From Gnetum montanum (Eukaryota; Streptophyta; Gnetopsida; Gnetales; Gnetaceae), in NCBI GenBank assembly GCA_015680685.1, contig MNCI01002242.1:1-64000 (forward strand): 64,000 nucleotides of DNA. Reading direction: 5' to 3'. A program made the translations under genes and the position numbers. The notes beneath the pieces were generated by a model. That model searched no databases, was not told the DNA's origin, and saw only the letters and a list, made by a program, of their open reading frames with translations. Below, piece by piece: positions 9,743 to 19,450 of this stretch (position 1 is its first letter; every line of letters begins with the position of its first letter).

Positions 9743-10346
9743 TGTCACATCCCCATTCTCAAATGATGTTGCTGACTATTGAATATGGTGCCTCTTAATA
9801 ATAAGTGTTATTGTTATCTTAGCAAGACTTGAAAGGGTAGTTGTGATTAAGAGCCAAAAGGGCATGTTGTAATAACAGATGTGTCTCTTAAGGTAACCTT
9901 TGGGGGTTTGACCTAAGGCATTTATACCTATGGTTAGAGGTTGTACCAGCATGGAATGGTAAAGCTGGTATAGGCAAGTCATGGGGTGGCAGAGCTGGTA
10001 TAGGCAAGTCATAGGAAACTGGGTGAAGTGAGACAGGAAGTGGATTGGCCATCCCTTTTGGCCTGGTTATAGTCCTAATTGTGGTGGTTATGCTGGATTG
10101 TCTCTAAGGGATAGTTGCCAAAGGAAGAAAACCCTAGGGAACACTCTCAAAGCATGATCTGGATACATTATTCTATATCAATAAAGCATTTTTTTATTTT
10201 TCTTTCTACATTTTCCCTATTATTTCCTTATACATAATGTTGCATATCACTTATATTTCGCATTTGGTATATTTTATTTTTACAAATAATGTATAATATA
10301 TTGTATATTTGACGTTTGCCATGACATCCATGGATAGGATGTCATA
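9743..10346 (+). repeat. 3' LTR of carrier copy 2
   Basis: 604 bp, starting TGTCACATCCCC after a purine-rich PPT and ending GGATGTCATA (final CA mutated to TA). It is followed by the TSD copy GAATC. It differs from the 5' LTR by scattered substitutions and small indels, so the insertion is not recent. Confidence 0.88.
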
Positions 10347-10435
10347 GAATCCCTTGAGTTCTCTTCTTTATATATTTATATTTTTTAAGATTGTGATTGA
10401 AGTGATGTGGCACCACATTGGATGTGATAGTGCAC

Positions 10436-10510
10436 CACTGGATGGGTCTAATTAGTGTGATTGGACTAAGGTACATGTGGTCCAATCACAGTAATTAAAC
10501 CCATCTAGTG
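10436..10510. repeat. 31-bp inverted repeat (hairpin) with 13-base loop
   Basis: Arm 10436-10466 and arm 10480-10510 are reverse complements at about 28 of 31 positions (CACTGGATGGGTCTAATTAG versus the complement of CTAGATGGG-type sequence). The loop is TAAGGTACATGTG. It could be a foldback or MITE remnant. Confidence 0.75.
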
Positions 10511-11718
10511 ATCACAAGCATCCTTGATGATATACCCTTTCCATACCAGTGATAAGAAACTCTATCAAGATTTTAGAGCTTGCACCTTAAGGTGTGGATT
10601 CACCACCTACTCATGGTTCTAGTAGCATTAGCTTCAATAGTTTACAAGGCAAGTTTCTACTTCTTGCTGAACTTGAGCTTGGTTCATTGATAATGAATAG
10701 AAGAAAATGAGTGGATGACTATTGTTGCATGGATATTCCATCAGTTAAAGCTCCATGTTGGACCTATTTGATACTCTCACATCATCATCACATATGTAGG
10801 TCATCCATCCATCATTAGCTTACCAGATGAGTATTTATAAAGCTCCTAAACTAGTTTTCCCATACAAATAAATAAAAAAACTCCACAAGAAAATAAAATC
10901 TCATAATTGGTTATCCATTAAGCTCAAAAAAAGTATAAAATCATAACTAAACATATCAAACTTTATTAATTGCACAAAAAATAGCAAGAAAATGAAATTT
11001 TGACATGGTGTGAGAAATTTCTCCACCATGACTAATCCATGCCTATTGCCTTTGAATGTTAACTTGAACATTGAGTATGCTTAAAGATGAAAGATATTCA
11101 TTAAAGTGCACTAGGTGTTGCCCAAAGTATGCTTTGCCTAGCTCATGTGAATGGCTTATGACAATGGTGCATCAAGAATGGGAAGTATCAAAGAAAATAC
11201 TCTTATAGTGCATCCTTCTAGTCTCATCTCTTTTATTGATCTCGAGGTGGAGGTCTTGAAAAATCAACTTGGCATTTTCTATGCTTAACTAGGCTCTTTC
11301 CATTATAATAGGAAGATCTCGTGCACCTTATCTTTTGATTTGAGCACTAGGAAATTATTAGGATATGACCAACCTACAACAAAAGTGGTTACATTACATA
11401 CCTATCCCATAGAGTATGCATATGATTGGTTTGCTACCTTGAATTGAATGTTAGTACACTTAAGAGAAGGAATCCCCTAATTAAGGTATTGATGGAGTGA
11501 GATAAGAATGACTCCTTGAAACTCCTTAAGGAAAATTCATATTGCAAGTGAAAGGCCATAGCCAATATTTTTGTTATAATTTGATGGAGATTTGAAGGTA
11601 GAAATAATTACCTTGTTTCTCCTCCAAAAATCCTATCATGTGGCCTTATATTCACATAATTTCAAGTAATGTTTCAATGTGAAAAAAAAAATATTTGCAA
11701 CCCACACACCACAAATGT

Positions 11719-11862
11719 CATGTCTTCCAGCTTGTGGAGATTGAAAATGCTTCACATGTTGCAAATTCCATGTATTCTAGCTTGTGGAGGTCATAAATGC
11801 TTCACAAGTTGAAAATTCCATTTATGCTAGCATGTGGAAGTTAAAGTACTCCACAAGCTACA
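11719..11862. repeat. 50-bp tandem repeat, about three copies
   Basis: Units start at 11719, 11769 and 11819, exactly 50 bases apart. Each carries CATGT/CATTT, then (T/C)TCTAGCTTGTGGAG-type sequence, then CTTCACA(A/T)GTTG. The third is more diverged. Related TGTGG phrases continue to about 12010. Confidence 0.8.
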
Positions 11863-12167
11863 AAAAATTGATCTTTAACTTTATATGCTACACATTCCAA
11901 CTCCACATGGTATGGTAGCATGTGACGCAGTATGTGGAATTTGGGCTTTGATCTCATATGCTATATATCTTAGTCCCACATGTTGTGACATCATGTGGGG
12001 TAGTGTGTGGTTATATTACAAAAATTAGGTCGTTAAGAATTAGATGATGAAATTATATATTACTAAAATTAAATAATGTATTACCAAATTAATTGGAGAA
12101 TTAATTGATGTATCAATTTAGTTGATGATTAGTTGATGAAACAGAATGATATTCAACAGTTAAGAGG

Positions 12168-13430
12168 ATGTATATCAATTCATCTTACAATCAAATCATA
12201 TGGCAGAACAACATGGATAGTCATAATCTCATCTTCATAAGGTATATGATACTTGTAAAGAGTAATGATCCAAAAGAGAATCAAAAAATGAGAATGAATG
12301 TCACAACATACAACATGCTTGCAAGATCCTTAGTGAGGGAGAAAGAACACCCGTTATGTCCTCAATGGGTCTTGGATTGAAATGAATATCGATACCCATG
12401 CATCTTAGCAGAGTTATAAAATTTGAATGCTAATGTTTTGTTCTTACAAGAAGTCTTTCCATGGAAATTTCTATACCAATTCTAACTAAACTTGAAAAAC
12501 ATGGAATGCAAAGGAATTTATAAATAAAAAGGTTCTTATGGAAGTTCTTCTTTTAAGCCATATAGATTATCCTATTATAGAAATCACAACATGAATGGTT
12601 TTGCAATCTTTTATAAACAAGAGATGTTTGAATTAGTATAAAGGTTTGAATGGAGTTTAGAAAATATAATTTTTGAAACTCTAGAACTTTAAGTAATGGA
12701 AAAGAAAGAACAATAAAGATTTTAGAAAAATCACATAGCCTTGGTAGTAATTCTAAAAGTCCATCTATCAGAAAGATGTGTATGCATGGTTAACACACAT
12801 TTAATTGCCAAACCAACATGTTCAGATGTTAAACTATGTCAAGGGGCATATTTAATTAAGCAAATAAAATAAATCTTGAAGAATAAGTTATTCCTAAGCT
12901 ATAGTAATCTAGTACCATTTGTTCTTTGTGGAGACTTCAATGCAAAATTTGGAAGTGGTGTTTATCGATTCTTAGAATATGGATGTGTAAAGGAATCTTT
13001 GGAAGATGAACTTGATTTGAAGAAGATGTTTCCATCAATTCAACATAAAATTTTATTAGCAAATGCATATTCTACTTACTTGGAATCTTCAACAAATAAA
13101 TCAAATTCCAAAGTTCATGAACATATGATGATGATGGATAATACTCATTAAGAACCATAGTTTACCAATTACTCTGCTATGGTTAATGAAGATGGGTCAA
13201 CAACATTCTTCATTGAGATACTAGATTATCTTTGGTACTATGTCTAATTCTTCAAAGTTACCAATTTACTAGAGTTAATTTCTAAAGAAGGACTGGAGAA
13301 GAATCAAGCCCTACCATCCTAAACAAGACCATCTGATCATATACCACTTATGGTAGAATTACAATTACTCACATCAGTTCATAAGATTGATCAAGACCAA
13401 GAAGTATCTCACTCTTATTTATAAATCTTA
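12168..13430 (+). pseudogene. CCR4-like: CCR4-type mRNA deadenylase captured in a retrotransposon, copy 3
   Basis: Same order of CCR4 motifs as copy 2: TTYNMLARSL (about 12303), LCPQWVLD, then NANVLFLQEVF with the catalytic Glu (about 12427-12460), GIYK, NGFAIFYK, LALVVILKVH, VNTHLIAKPTC (about 12786), VLCGDFNAK (about 12919), LANAYSTYLES, EP-FTNYSAMVNEDG, and SDHIPLMVEL with the intact S-D-H catalytic signature (about 13333). Stops and frameshifts are scattered, and the longest uninterrupted part is 12876-13151. Different residues survive here and in copy 2, so the two decayed separately. It sits in sense orientation upstream of an intron-like block, a PPT and the LTR at 13828. No 5' LTR could be located. 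Confidence 0.86.
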
Positions 13431-13472
13431 TTATTTTCTTCATTGTTTAATTGGATAAGTAAAATATCTAAG

Positions 13473-13683
13473 GTAATGAATGTTGGTAATAAAAGATTTG
13501 CCCTATCTGCACTTGGGTAACTAGATTCAAGTTGCACTTTGTGAGACCTCAGTTAAGACTAGTGATTGGTGGTTGGTAGATCTTTAATTCAACATTTTTC
13601 ATTATCTTAGAAAATGAGGTAAATAATAATAAATTAATATTTAATACTTAGATAAATTCTTCTCACATATATTTTTTTTGCAG
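13473..13683 (+). other. intron-like GT...AG block in carrier copy 3
   Basis: CTAAG|GTAATG to TTTTTTTTGCAG|AATAAGC, 211 bp, with a pyrimidine-rich acceptor. Homologous to the blocks at 1794 and 9388. Confidence 0.45.
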
Positions 13684-13827
13684 AATAAGCAAGAAACAAC
13701 TTCAAGTTCAAAGGAGAAATCAAATTATTGCAGCATAAGATCATAAAAGAAGCACTTGAGCTAGAAAAAGAAGAAGATAGTGAACGTGGATTCGTTCATG
13801 GACGAACAAAACCTAAGAGAGGTAGAT

Positions 13828-14355
13828 TGTAACATCTCCATTTCCAAATTATGTTGTTGCATAACAAAGATGATGCCTCTTCATAACAAGAGTTATCATT
13901 TACCCTAACAAGATCCAAAAGAACAATTGTAATTGAGACCCGACCTGAAAGGGCACAGTGTAATAATGGACATGTCTCTTAAGGTAATCTTTGGGAGTTT
14001 GATCTAAGGCATTTATACCAGGGCCTGGAGTTTGTGCCAGCATCAAGTGATAGAGCTAGGAAAGGCAAGTCATGGGTGCTAAGTAAAATGGAATAGGAAA
14101 AGGATTGGCTATCCCTTCTAGCTAGTGATAGGCCTAATCATTATGGAAGTGTTGGATTGCCTCTAATGGATAGATGCTGAAGGAAGAAAACCCCCAAGGA
14201 ACACTTTTAGAGCATGATATCGATACTCCATTCCAAATCAATAAAGCATTCATTCCTTTTTCTTTCTACATTTTTCCTATTAATTTCTATATGCATAATG
14301 TCTAATATAATGTATATTTGATGTTTGCCATAACATTTGGGAACAGGATGTCACA
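13828..14355 (+). repeat. 3' LTR of carrier copy 3
   Basis: Starts TGTAACATCTCCATTTCC after the purine tract CCTAAGAGAGGTAGA and ends CAGGATGTCACA. At 528 bp it is shorter than copy 2's LTRs through deletions. The sequence right after it is the zinc-knuckle region of element D, so copy 3 inserted into D's gag. Confidence 0.8.
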
Positions 14356-14360
14356 AAAGT

Positions 14361-14470
14361 AATAGTGATACTTCCAAGAAAAAATGCTTTAATTATAAAG
14401 AGATGGAACATAGGCAATGAGATTTTAAGAAAATTAAGTCTTGTAAATGTAAGGAACTTTAGACATTTGA
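14361..14470 (+). pseudogene. gag: Gag zinc-knuckle relic of Gypsy element D
   Basis: The frame reads KKKCFNYKEMEHRQ*DFKK, a decayed retroviral-type knuckle of the C-F-x-C-x4-H-x4-C form: the first Cys and the His remain, the other Cys positions are replaced. Everything N-terminal was displaced leftwards by carrier copy 3. The protease follows about 260 bp downstream, in the normal gag-pol order. Confidence 0.5.
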
Positions 14471-14725
14471 GAAAGCAAAGGATTAAAATAAAGGTCACTT
14501 TAATATTTCTTTTATTAAAGATATTATTCAAATTAATTTATTTATGAAAAATGTTAATGTTGATAAAGTTCCTTTATGGAAACTTCTCTTTAGAATTGGT
14601 GATATGCCTTTCTAGTGGTTAATGGATTTGTATGTTAATAGATGGTAGCACAGAAGGTAATGTGTTTTTATAAGATTTTTGAGAGTGTTTGATTAAAAAA
14701 ATTTCTTCATGATAAGTCCTATAAA

Positions 14726-14929
14726 ATGTATTGTATCTCTAGACATTATTTGCAAGAGGTAAAGAAAAGATGTGTTTTATCTTTTAAGCTTGGTTCTTTA
14801 AAAGATCAAGTACAATGTGGCATTCATTCCATATATATTTCTAATATAATACTCGGTAGACCTTGGAATTATGATAATAAGGCTATATTTAATGGAGAAA
14901 AAACATTGATCAATCCCTCAAATAGATAG
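14726..14929 (+). pseudogene. pol: aspartic protease C-terminal part, element D
   Basis: SFKLGSLKDQVQCGIHSIYI then SNIILGRPWNYDNKAIFNG is the end of a plant Ty3/Gypsy retropepsin; the ILLGRPW-(Y/F)D hallmark is nearly intact. The N-terminal D-S/T-G active site is not visible. Followed by a linker (14930-15100) toward the reverse transcriptase. Confidence 0.75.
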
Positions 14930-15079
14930 GATACAAAAATCAATTTTTATGGCATTATAGTAATATAAATAAAATGTTCTTATTAATGATTTTTTGATAT
15001 TATTTAGTAAGAAGGAACATGTCAAAGAACATGATGAAAATTGACATAAATTGCCATTATCTCTACTATTCCTACATGC

Positions 15080-15582
15080 AAAGATAAACCTCGAAATGAA
15101 CTTCTTCCACATGTGTAATCTTTAGCATACAAATTTATTAATATCTTTAAGGGTAAATTGGAATGGGTTTCAATAGGGAGATTAAGTATCATCGAATTGA
15201 TTTCATATCTAGAGCAATCATTCCAAATGTGAAAGCTAACTAAATGACTCCACATCAAAGGGAAATGTAGAATAAGAAAAGAAGTTACTCTCTAATAGTT
15301 TTATTAAGAAATGTAGATCTTCATGTTTTATTCTAAATATTCTTATTTCTAAAAAAGGATATAAATAAAATGATAATTTTCATTGATTATACTGTTATTA
15401 ATACTATTACAATTAAGTATAGATTTCCTATTTCTATAATGGATGATATTATTGATGATTTACCTAGTGCTTAAGTATTTTCAAAGATTGATTTAAAAAT
15501 TGGATATCATCAAAATAAAATTAGATTAGAAGATAAATGAATAATGAAATTTTAAAAAACTAATGATTTATGTGAAATGTTA
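15080..15582 (+). pseudogene. pol: reverse transcriptase N-terminal half, element D
   Basis: About 15180-15260 corresponds to the R-G-I-x-H-x-IDF pre-RT region. From 15383 one frame reads IDYTVINTITIKYRFPI, SKIDLKIGYHQNKI and KTNDLCEM with three in-frame stops; these are RT motifs around the first catalytic Asp (the D of KIDL). The reading stops exactly where the LTR of element C begins (15583). It resumes at 38005 at the next codon with the VMPFGLTNA motif. Clearly non-functional. Confidence 0.85.
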
Positions 15583-16359
15583 TGTTGAACTACATCAATC
15601 TAAGTTATACAATCATTAGTTTCATAATCCTTGAAGATCATTCATAACTATTCCTAATTAATTTGTAATAAAAAGCTATAAATTGTAACTTAAGAATGAT
15701 CACAACCTTTCTATGAAATATAAATAATTAGTGAACAAGTTACAAAGTTGTGTAGAATATTAAGACATGGAAAGAATCAATGGATTAATAAGAGAACAAT
15801 ACTAAGAAATAATAAAAATAATTATGAGATCTATAAAAGTTATGAAAAATACAAATAATAAATTGGTAGTACTTGCTAAATCAAAAGCATGAAGAAATTA
15901 AAGAAGATGTTAGGAAACCTAGGCTCCATAATGAGCAGTCAAGCATGATAACCAAATGATTAAAGTGACTCATGAGTTTAGATGTAATGAAGACTCTATA
16001 AAATAGTAGGATCTAGTTTCTTAAAGAAAAGCCAAAAATCCAACTTATTTCATACACAACCTACTCTGGTTTGTAAAATAAGAATAGAAGACCATCCAAA
16101 TAATTATAACAAAAAATAAGAAAAAGGCTTATGAAGAAACATTTTGTAAAGCTTGTTAAACCAAGCTAGTTATTCATAAAAAGTTAGGTAAGATAAGTTC
16201 ATGATGAACTAACAAATTAGGAATTAAGAAAAGAACTATAAAATATGAAGAAATGTGATTAAAAATAATTATGTATACATTTACAAGTAGAAATTTATTA
16301 AACTAATAATTTACCTATTAAGTTTTCTCAAAGACCTAGATTCTTAGGTACTTAGAGTT
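15583..16359 (+). repeat. 5' LTR of element C (main part)
   Basis: TGTTGAACTACATC start, homologous along its length with 37238-37999: the shared ATAATCATTAGTTT, AGAAATAATTAAAA-type, CATTGAAGACT-type and TTA(C/T)TATTAAGTTTTCT segments occur in the same order. It is broken at 16359 by insertion of B and finishes at 32424-32453. Confidence 0.8.
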
Positions 16360-16369
16360 TGATGAGCAG

Positions 16370-17531
16370 TGATGAGTGGCGAGGTACCCCTACACTCAAC
16401 CATACGAATACGAGCGTTTCACGCATGATCCGGTCGAACTCTATAGACGGACTAGTTGTAGTATCTAGACAATTACTTGTAGGTTGCAGTTCGCTATCTT
16501 CCCACTTGGACTAGTATTAACTTGTCACGTATGCTTTAGTCCAGAGTGAGGTGTATGATGTGTTCCTATACTAATTCTACTCCTGGATATGATGGAAAAT
16601 AATATTAACTAAACTAGGAGAGAGAGAGAGAGAGAGAGATAGAGAGAGAATCTAAACTAGCCTAAGTGTGATGAGCATCCATTCCTTATTCATCCATACA
16701 CATCTTGGACCTCGTGCACGACTACCACTGGGATTACCAAGCCCATGGCCTAAGTACGCTACTAGGTTACCAAGTAGTCACACTTAAATGCTCGTGATTA
16801 AGTTGTATTCATTTCGCGTTACTAGGAGATAAGGGTGAAGAAATATTAACTAAAAAAGTAGTAAATAAAAATTAAATAAATAATTAAGCTAAGTGGATGC
16901 TACAATGATGAAGTTATCTTGATCTTTATTGTCAGTCATGTGCATGTCCAAGTACGTCACACTCAAATAAGGATGTCGTACAATTACAATCATCACACTG
17001 CGGGCATGCACTGGGAGAAAAGGTTTGAGAGGACTAAGTGGCTAACTTACATTAACTATTCACTAACTAAGTTCTAATTGTCCTAGCACCAGTATCCGTT
17101 CCCACTTGCCGCACACACCCTAAACCAATGCAACGCTGCTGGGATTACCAAGTGTTACACATGTGCTCAAAGCGGTCATACTGAATGCACTTAACTAGGA
17201 GAGTCAAGGGTTGAGAGAGATTTAATTATCTAAGAAAAAATTTACACATTTAACAATAATTAATTCCTATTTAGCTTAGTCCACATGCTGAAAGCTCATC
17301 TTTATTGTCGTACACAAATGTGTGCTCAAGTACAATTTTCTTGAATAAAGATCCGTTCACTTTAAGACTCCTACTGTGGGCACATGGAAATTATTGTAAC
17401 TCTGGAATGGTAAAACTACTATAGTTTGGCTAAGGATCTAAGTCTAAGTTTCTAAAATAGGGAAAACCACCTCTTATTTATAAACATCGTGACAGGCCGC
17501 GATATAATGTATGCGATATCACGGCTCATCA
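16370..17531 (-). repeat. 3' LTR of element A
   Basis: 1162 bp with TGATGAG...CTCATCA ends in the plus reading. Includes a GA microsatellite (16617-16650) and the complement of TATAAATAAGAGG near 17472. The PPT complement TACCCCCATGAC follows at 17532. Confidence 0.9.
16617..16650. repeat. GA microsatellite in the A LTR
   Basis: An almost pure (GA)n run. The counterpart in the other LTR is at 22209-22238 with different interruptions, showing independent slippage since insertion. Confidence 0.9.
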
Positions 17532-19450
17532 TACCCCCATGACTGAATAAAAACTCATCCTCGAGTTCCTTACAAAATATTGGGAAGGTATGGGATTATT
17601 GACTTGAATGATACTAATGGTGAATGGGGTGACATGTGAATGGATCATCATTACAACACATGAAAATGTTAGTGTTCATGACAATAAAATTGAGCTCTAT
17701 ACACATTTGACATCCAGCCTTATTTGGTAGCTGAGAGAGAAGAGAGAGAGAGAGGGAGAAAAGAAGAAGTTTGTTGGTGCCAATGCTAAGATTGCACCTT
17801 TTGTTGTCCATCCATAACCGTGTCATCAATCTTGTTCCTTGCATAACTATTCTAGCACCAGTCCATCCTAAGTATTTCTTCCAGCACCAATTCATTGTTG
17901 TATGATTGCCATCTGCACACACAACACAGTCTCATAGTAGCAAGGATAAATAAATTACAATGTAATTGATACCTTGCCTTGGTGTATAGTTTATTAGCTG
18001 AGTTGTGATATGGCTAATATGGATCCTAGAAATATAACACTGGTGACTACCAAAGGTGTAGGGGTTAGGAGAAAATTGAAAAAATTGGACTAGGACCCCC
18101 ATGACTAAGAGCGAGCCTCCGATAGTGATAGAATGGAAAAATATAAGGAAGGAGAAAGATGGAGAAAAAGAAACAACAGAAACGCCGATAAAATGGATGT
18201 CAAAGGTGGAAATGAAAAAAAGTGTTGATTGTGGACATGTTTAAGGGAAAGAAGTTAACTGATGCACCAAATAGGAATGATAGTGGGCCCTTCCCAAAGC
18301 AGGCTTCTACCCTTAATGCCCTGACAATCCCACATTCAAAGAGTCTGTAGGCTCTGTAAATGGCATTTGGAAGCAAGAGTTAAAGTCTTAACCACAAGAA
18401 TTTACCAAAAAGAAAACAATGTATCAACCAAAATATAGACTACTAATACAACCAGCAATGAGGTGGAAAAATGGAGAAAGAATTATGAGGAGAAGAGAAT
18501 GGAATGGAGTCCCAAGAACAAGGTGGTGTACAACCCCTTGTGTATTTATGGTTAATGTGACTTAGTATATCTCATTCCAAATCTAGTCTTAAAAAATCCA
18601 TATTTAGTGACCTTGCATTAATACACTTGGCCAATCCATCCACTTGAAGTAACAAGAATGCTCCTGCCAAAGAGTCATCACCATTCCAAAGAAAAGAGAA
18701 AAGGAAAAGTAGGAAACAAGAGAGGGCATTAGTTAGAGGGAACATATTTGTTTAGTTCCATAACCAATGCTTGTAGCCTAGATGATTATTTGATCTAAGG
18801 GGTGTGCTTTGAATTCTCACTTTTATTGTTGCGTGAGAACCACACCATGCAAAGACTTATTATTTTTATTAGCTCAGCTTCTCGATAATGGACCAACGTC
18901 GGAATGGTAAGGAAAACCTAAAAAGAAAACATCCAAGAACCCAAGAGAATGGCTAGCACAAATGCATCAAATCCCCTTGAAGTCACACCCTTTTCAATCC
19001 TTGAGTTCTTCCATAGTTTGAGTAATGCCTAGTCACCAATTCATTGATAGTTCTATTATTTAAAGAAAGGGACTGTACAGTTCCAAGTTAAGAGAGACCA
19101 TAGAAATTCATGGATGTATGGATGACATGGACTCATTGCCTAGTATATCAAAAGAACCATACCTTAGTATCAACATTATAACTCAAAGGTAAAAACCAAA
19201 CATTAGCAATCAATGGAATACAATTCATACCACCATCAGGAGCACTTATTAGGTGACGAACTTAACAAAATAAACAACACACAAAGAAATGAAAGAGACT
19301 AAATGATGTTGCAAAACAAAAACAAGAAAATTTAAAGAAATTTTTAAAACAAAATGTGTAAAAAAAAGACAAAAAGATAAAACAATAAATTAAAAGGTGA
19401 AAAAATGGAAAACAAAAAGTTGAAAAATTAAAGAAACTAGAAAATATTTA
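17532..19450 (-). other. non-coding 3' internal region of element A
   Basis: No gene. It aligns with the corresponding region of B (23933-25300) in short blocks, e.g. the ACCACACCATGCAAAGACTTA segment at 18840 and 24700, and with 1-681 of J. It carries the PPT next to the LTR and a second copy of the PPT-like string (CCCCCATGACTAAG, about 18095). The minus-strand open frame at 17614-17922 shows no recognisable domain. Confidence 0.6.

Larger units (their letters stand above)
5007..10346 (+). mobile_element. complete CCR4-carrying LTR retrotransposon (carrier copy 2)
   Basis: A 5340-bp element with a 5' LTR (5007-5594), an iMet-type primer site (5597-5608), an internal region, a PPT (AAGGGAGGTAGA, ending 9742) and a 3' LTR (9743-10346). 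It is bounded by the perfect 5-bp TSD GAATC at 5002-5006 and 10347-10351. I find no gag, protease, RT or integrase. The only recognisable coding relic is a CCR4-type deadenylase in sense orientation. It is therefore a non-autonomous element that transduced a host gene and would need enzymes in trans. Other sequence inside is AT-rich DNA and a 22-bp minisatellite. Confidence 0.88.
10352..12120. other. unassigned region between carriers 2 and 3
   Basis: I could not assign this 1.8 kb. It holds a hairpin (10436-10510) and a 50-bp tandem repeat (11719-11862) and otherwise reads as non-coding in all frames. It may be the internal 5' part of carrier copy 3, older host DNA, or remains of element D's 5' side; no 5' LTR of copy 3 was found here. 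Confidence 0.4.

Noticed and set aside
11719-11862. CRISPR-like array because of regular 50-base spacing
   Set aside because: Whole unit is repeated, without unique spacers, in a plant retrotransposon context; it is an ordinary tandem repeat.
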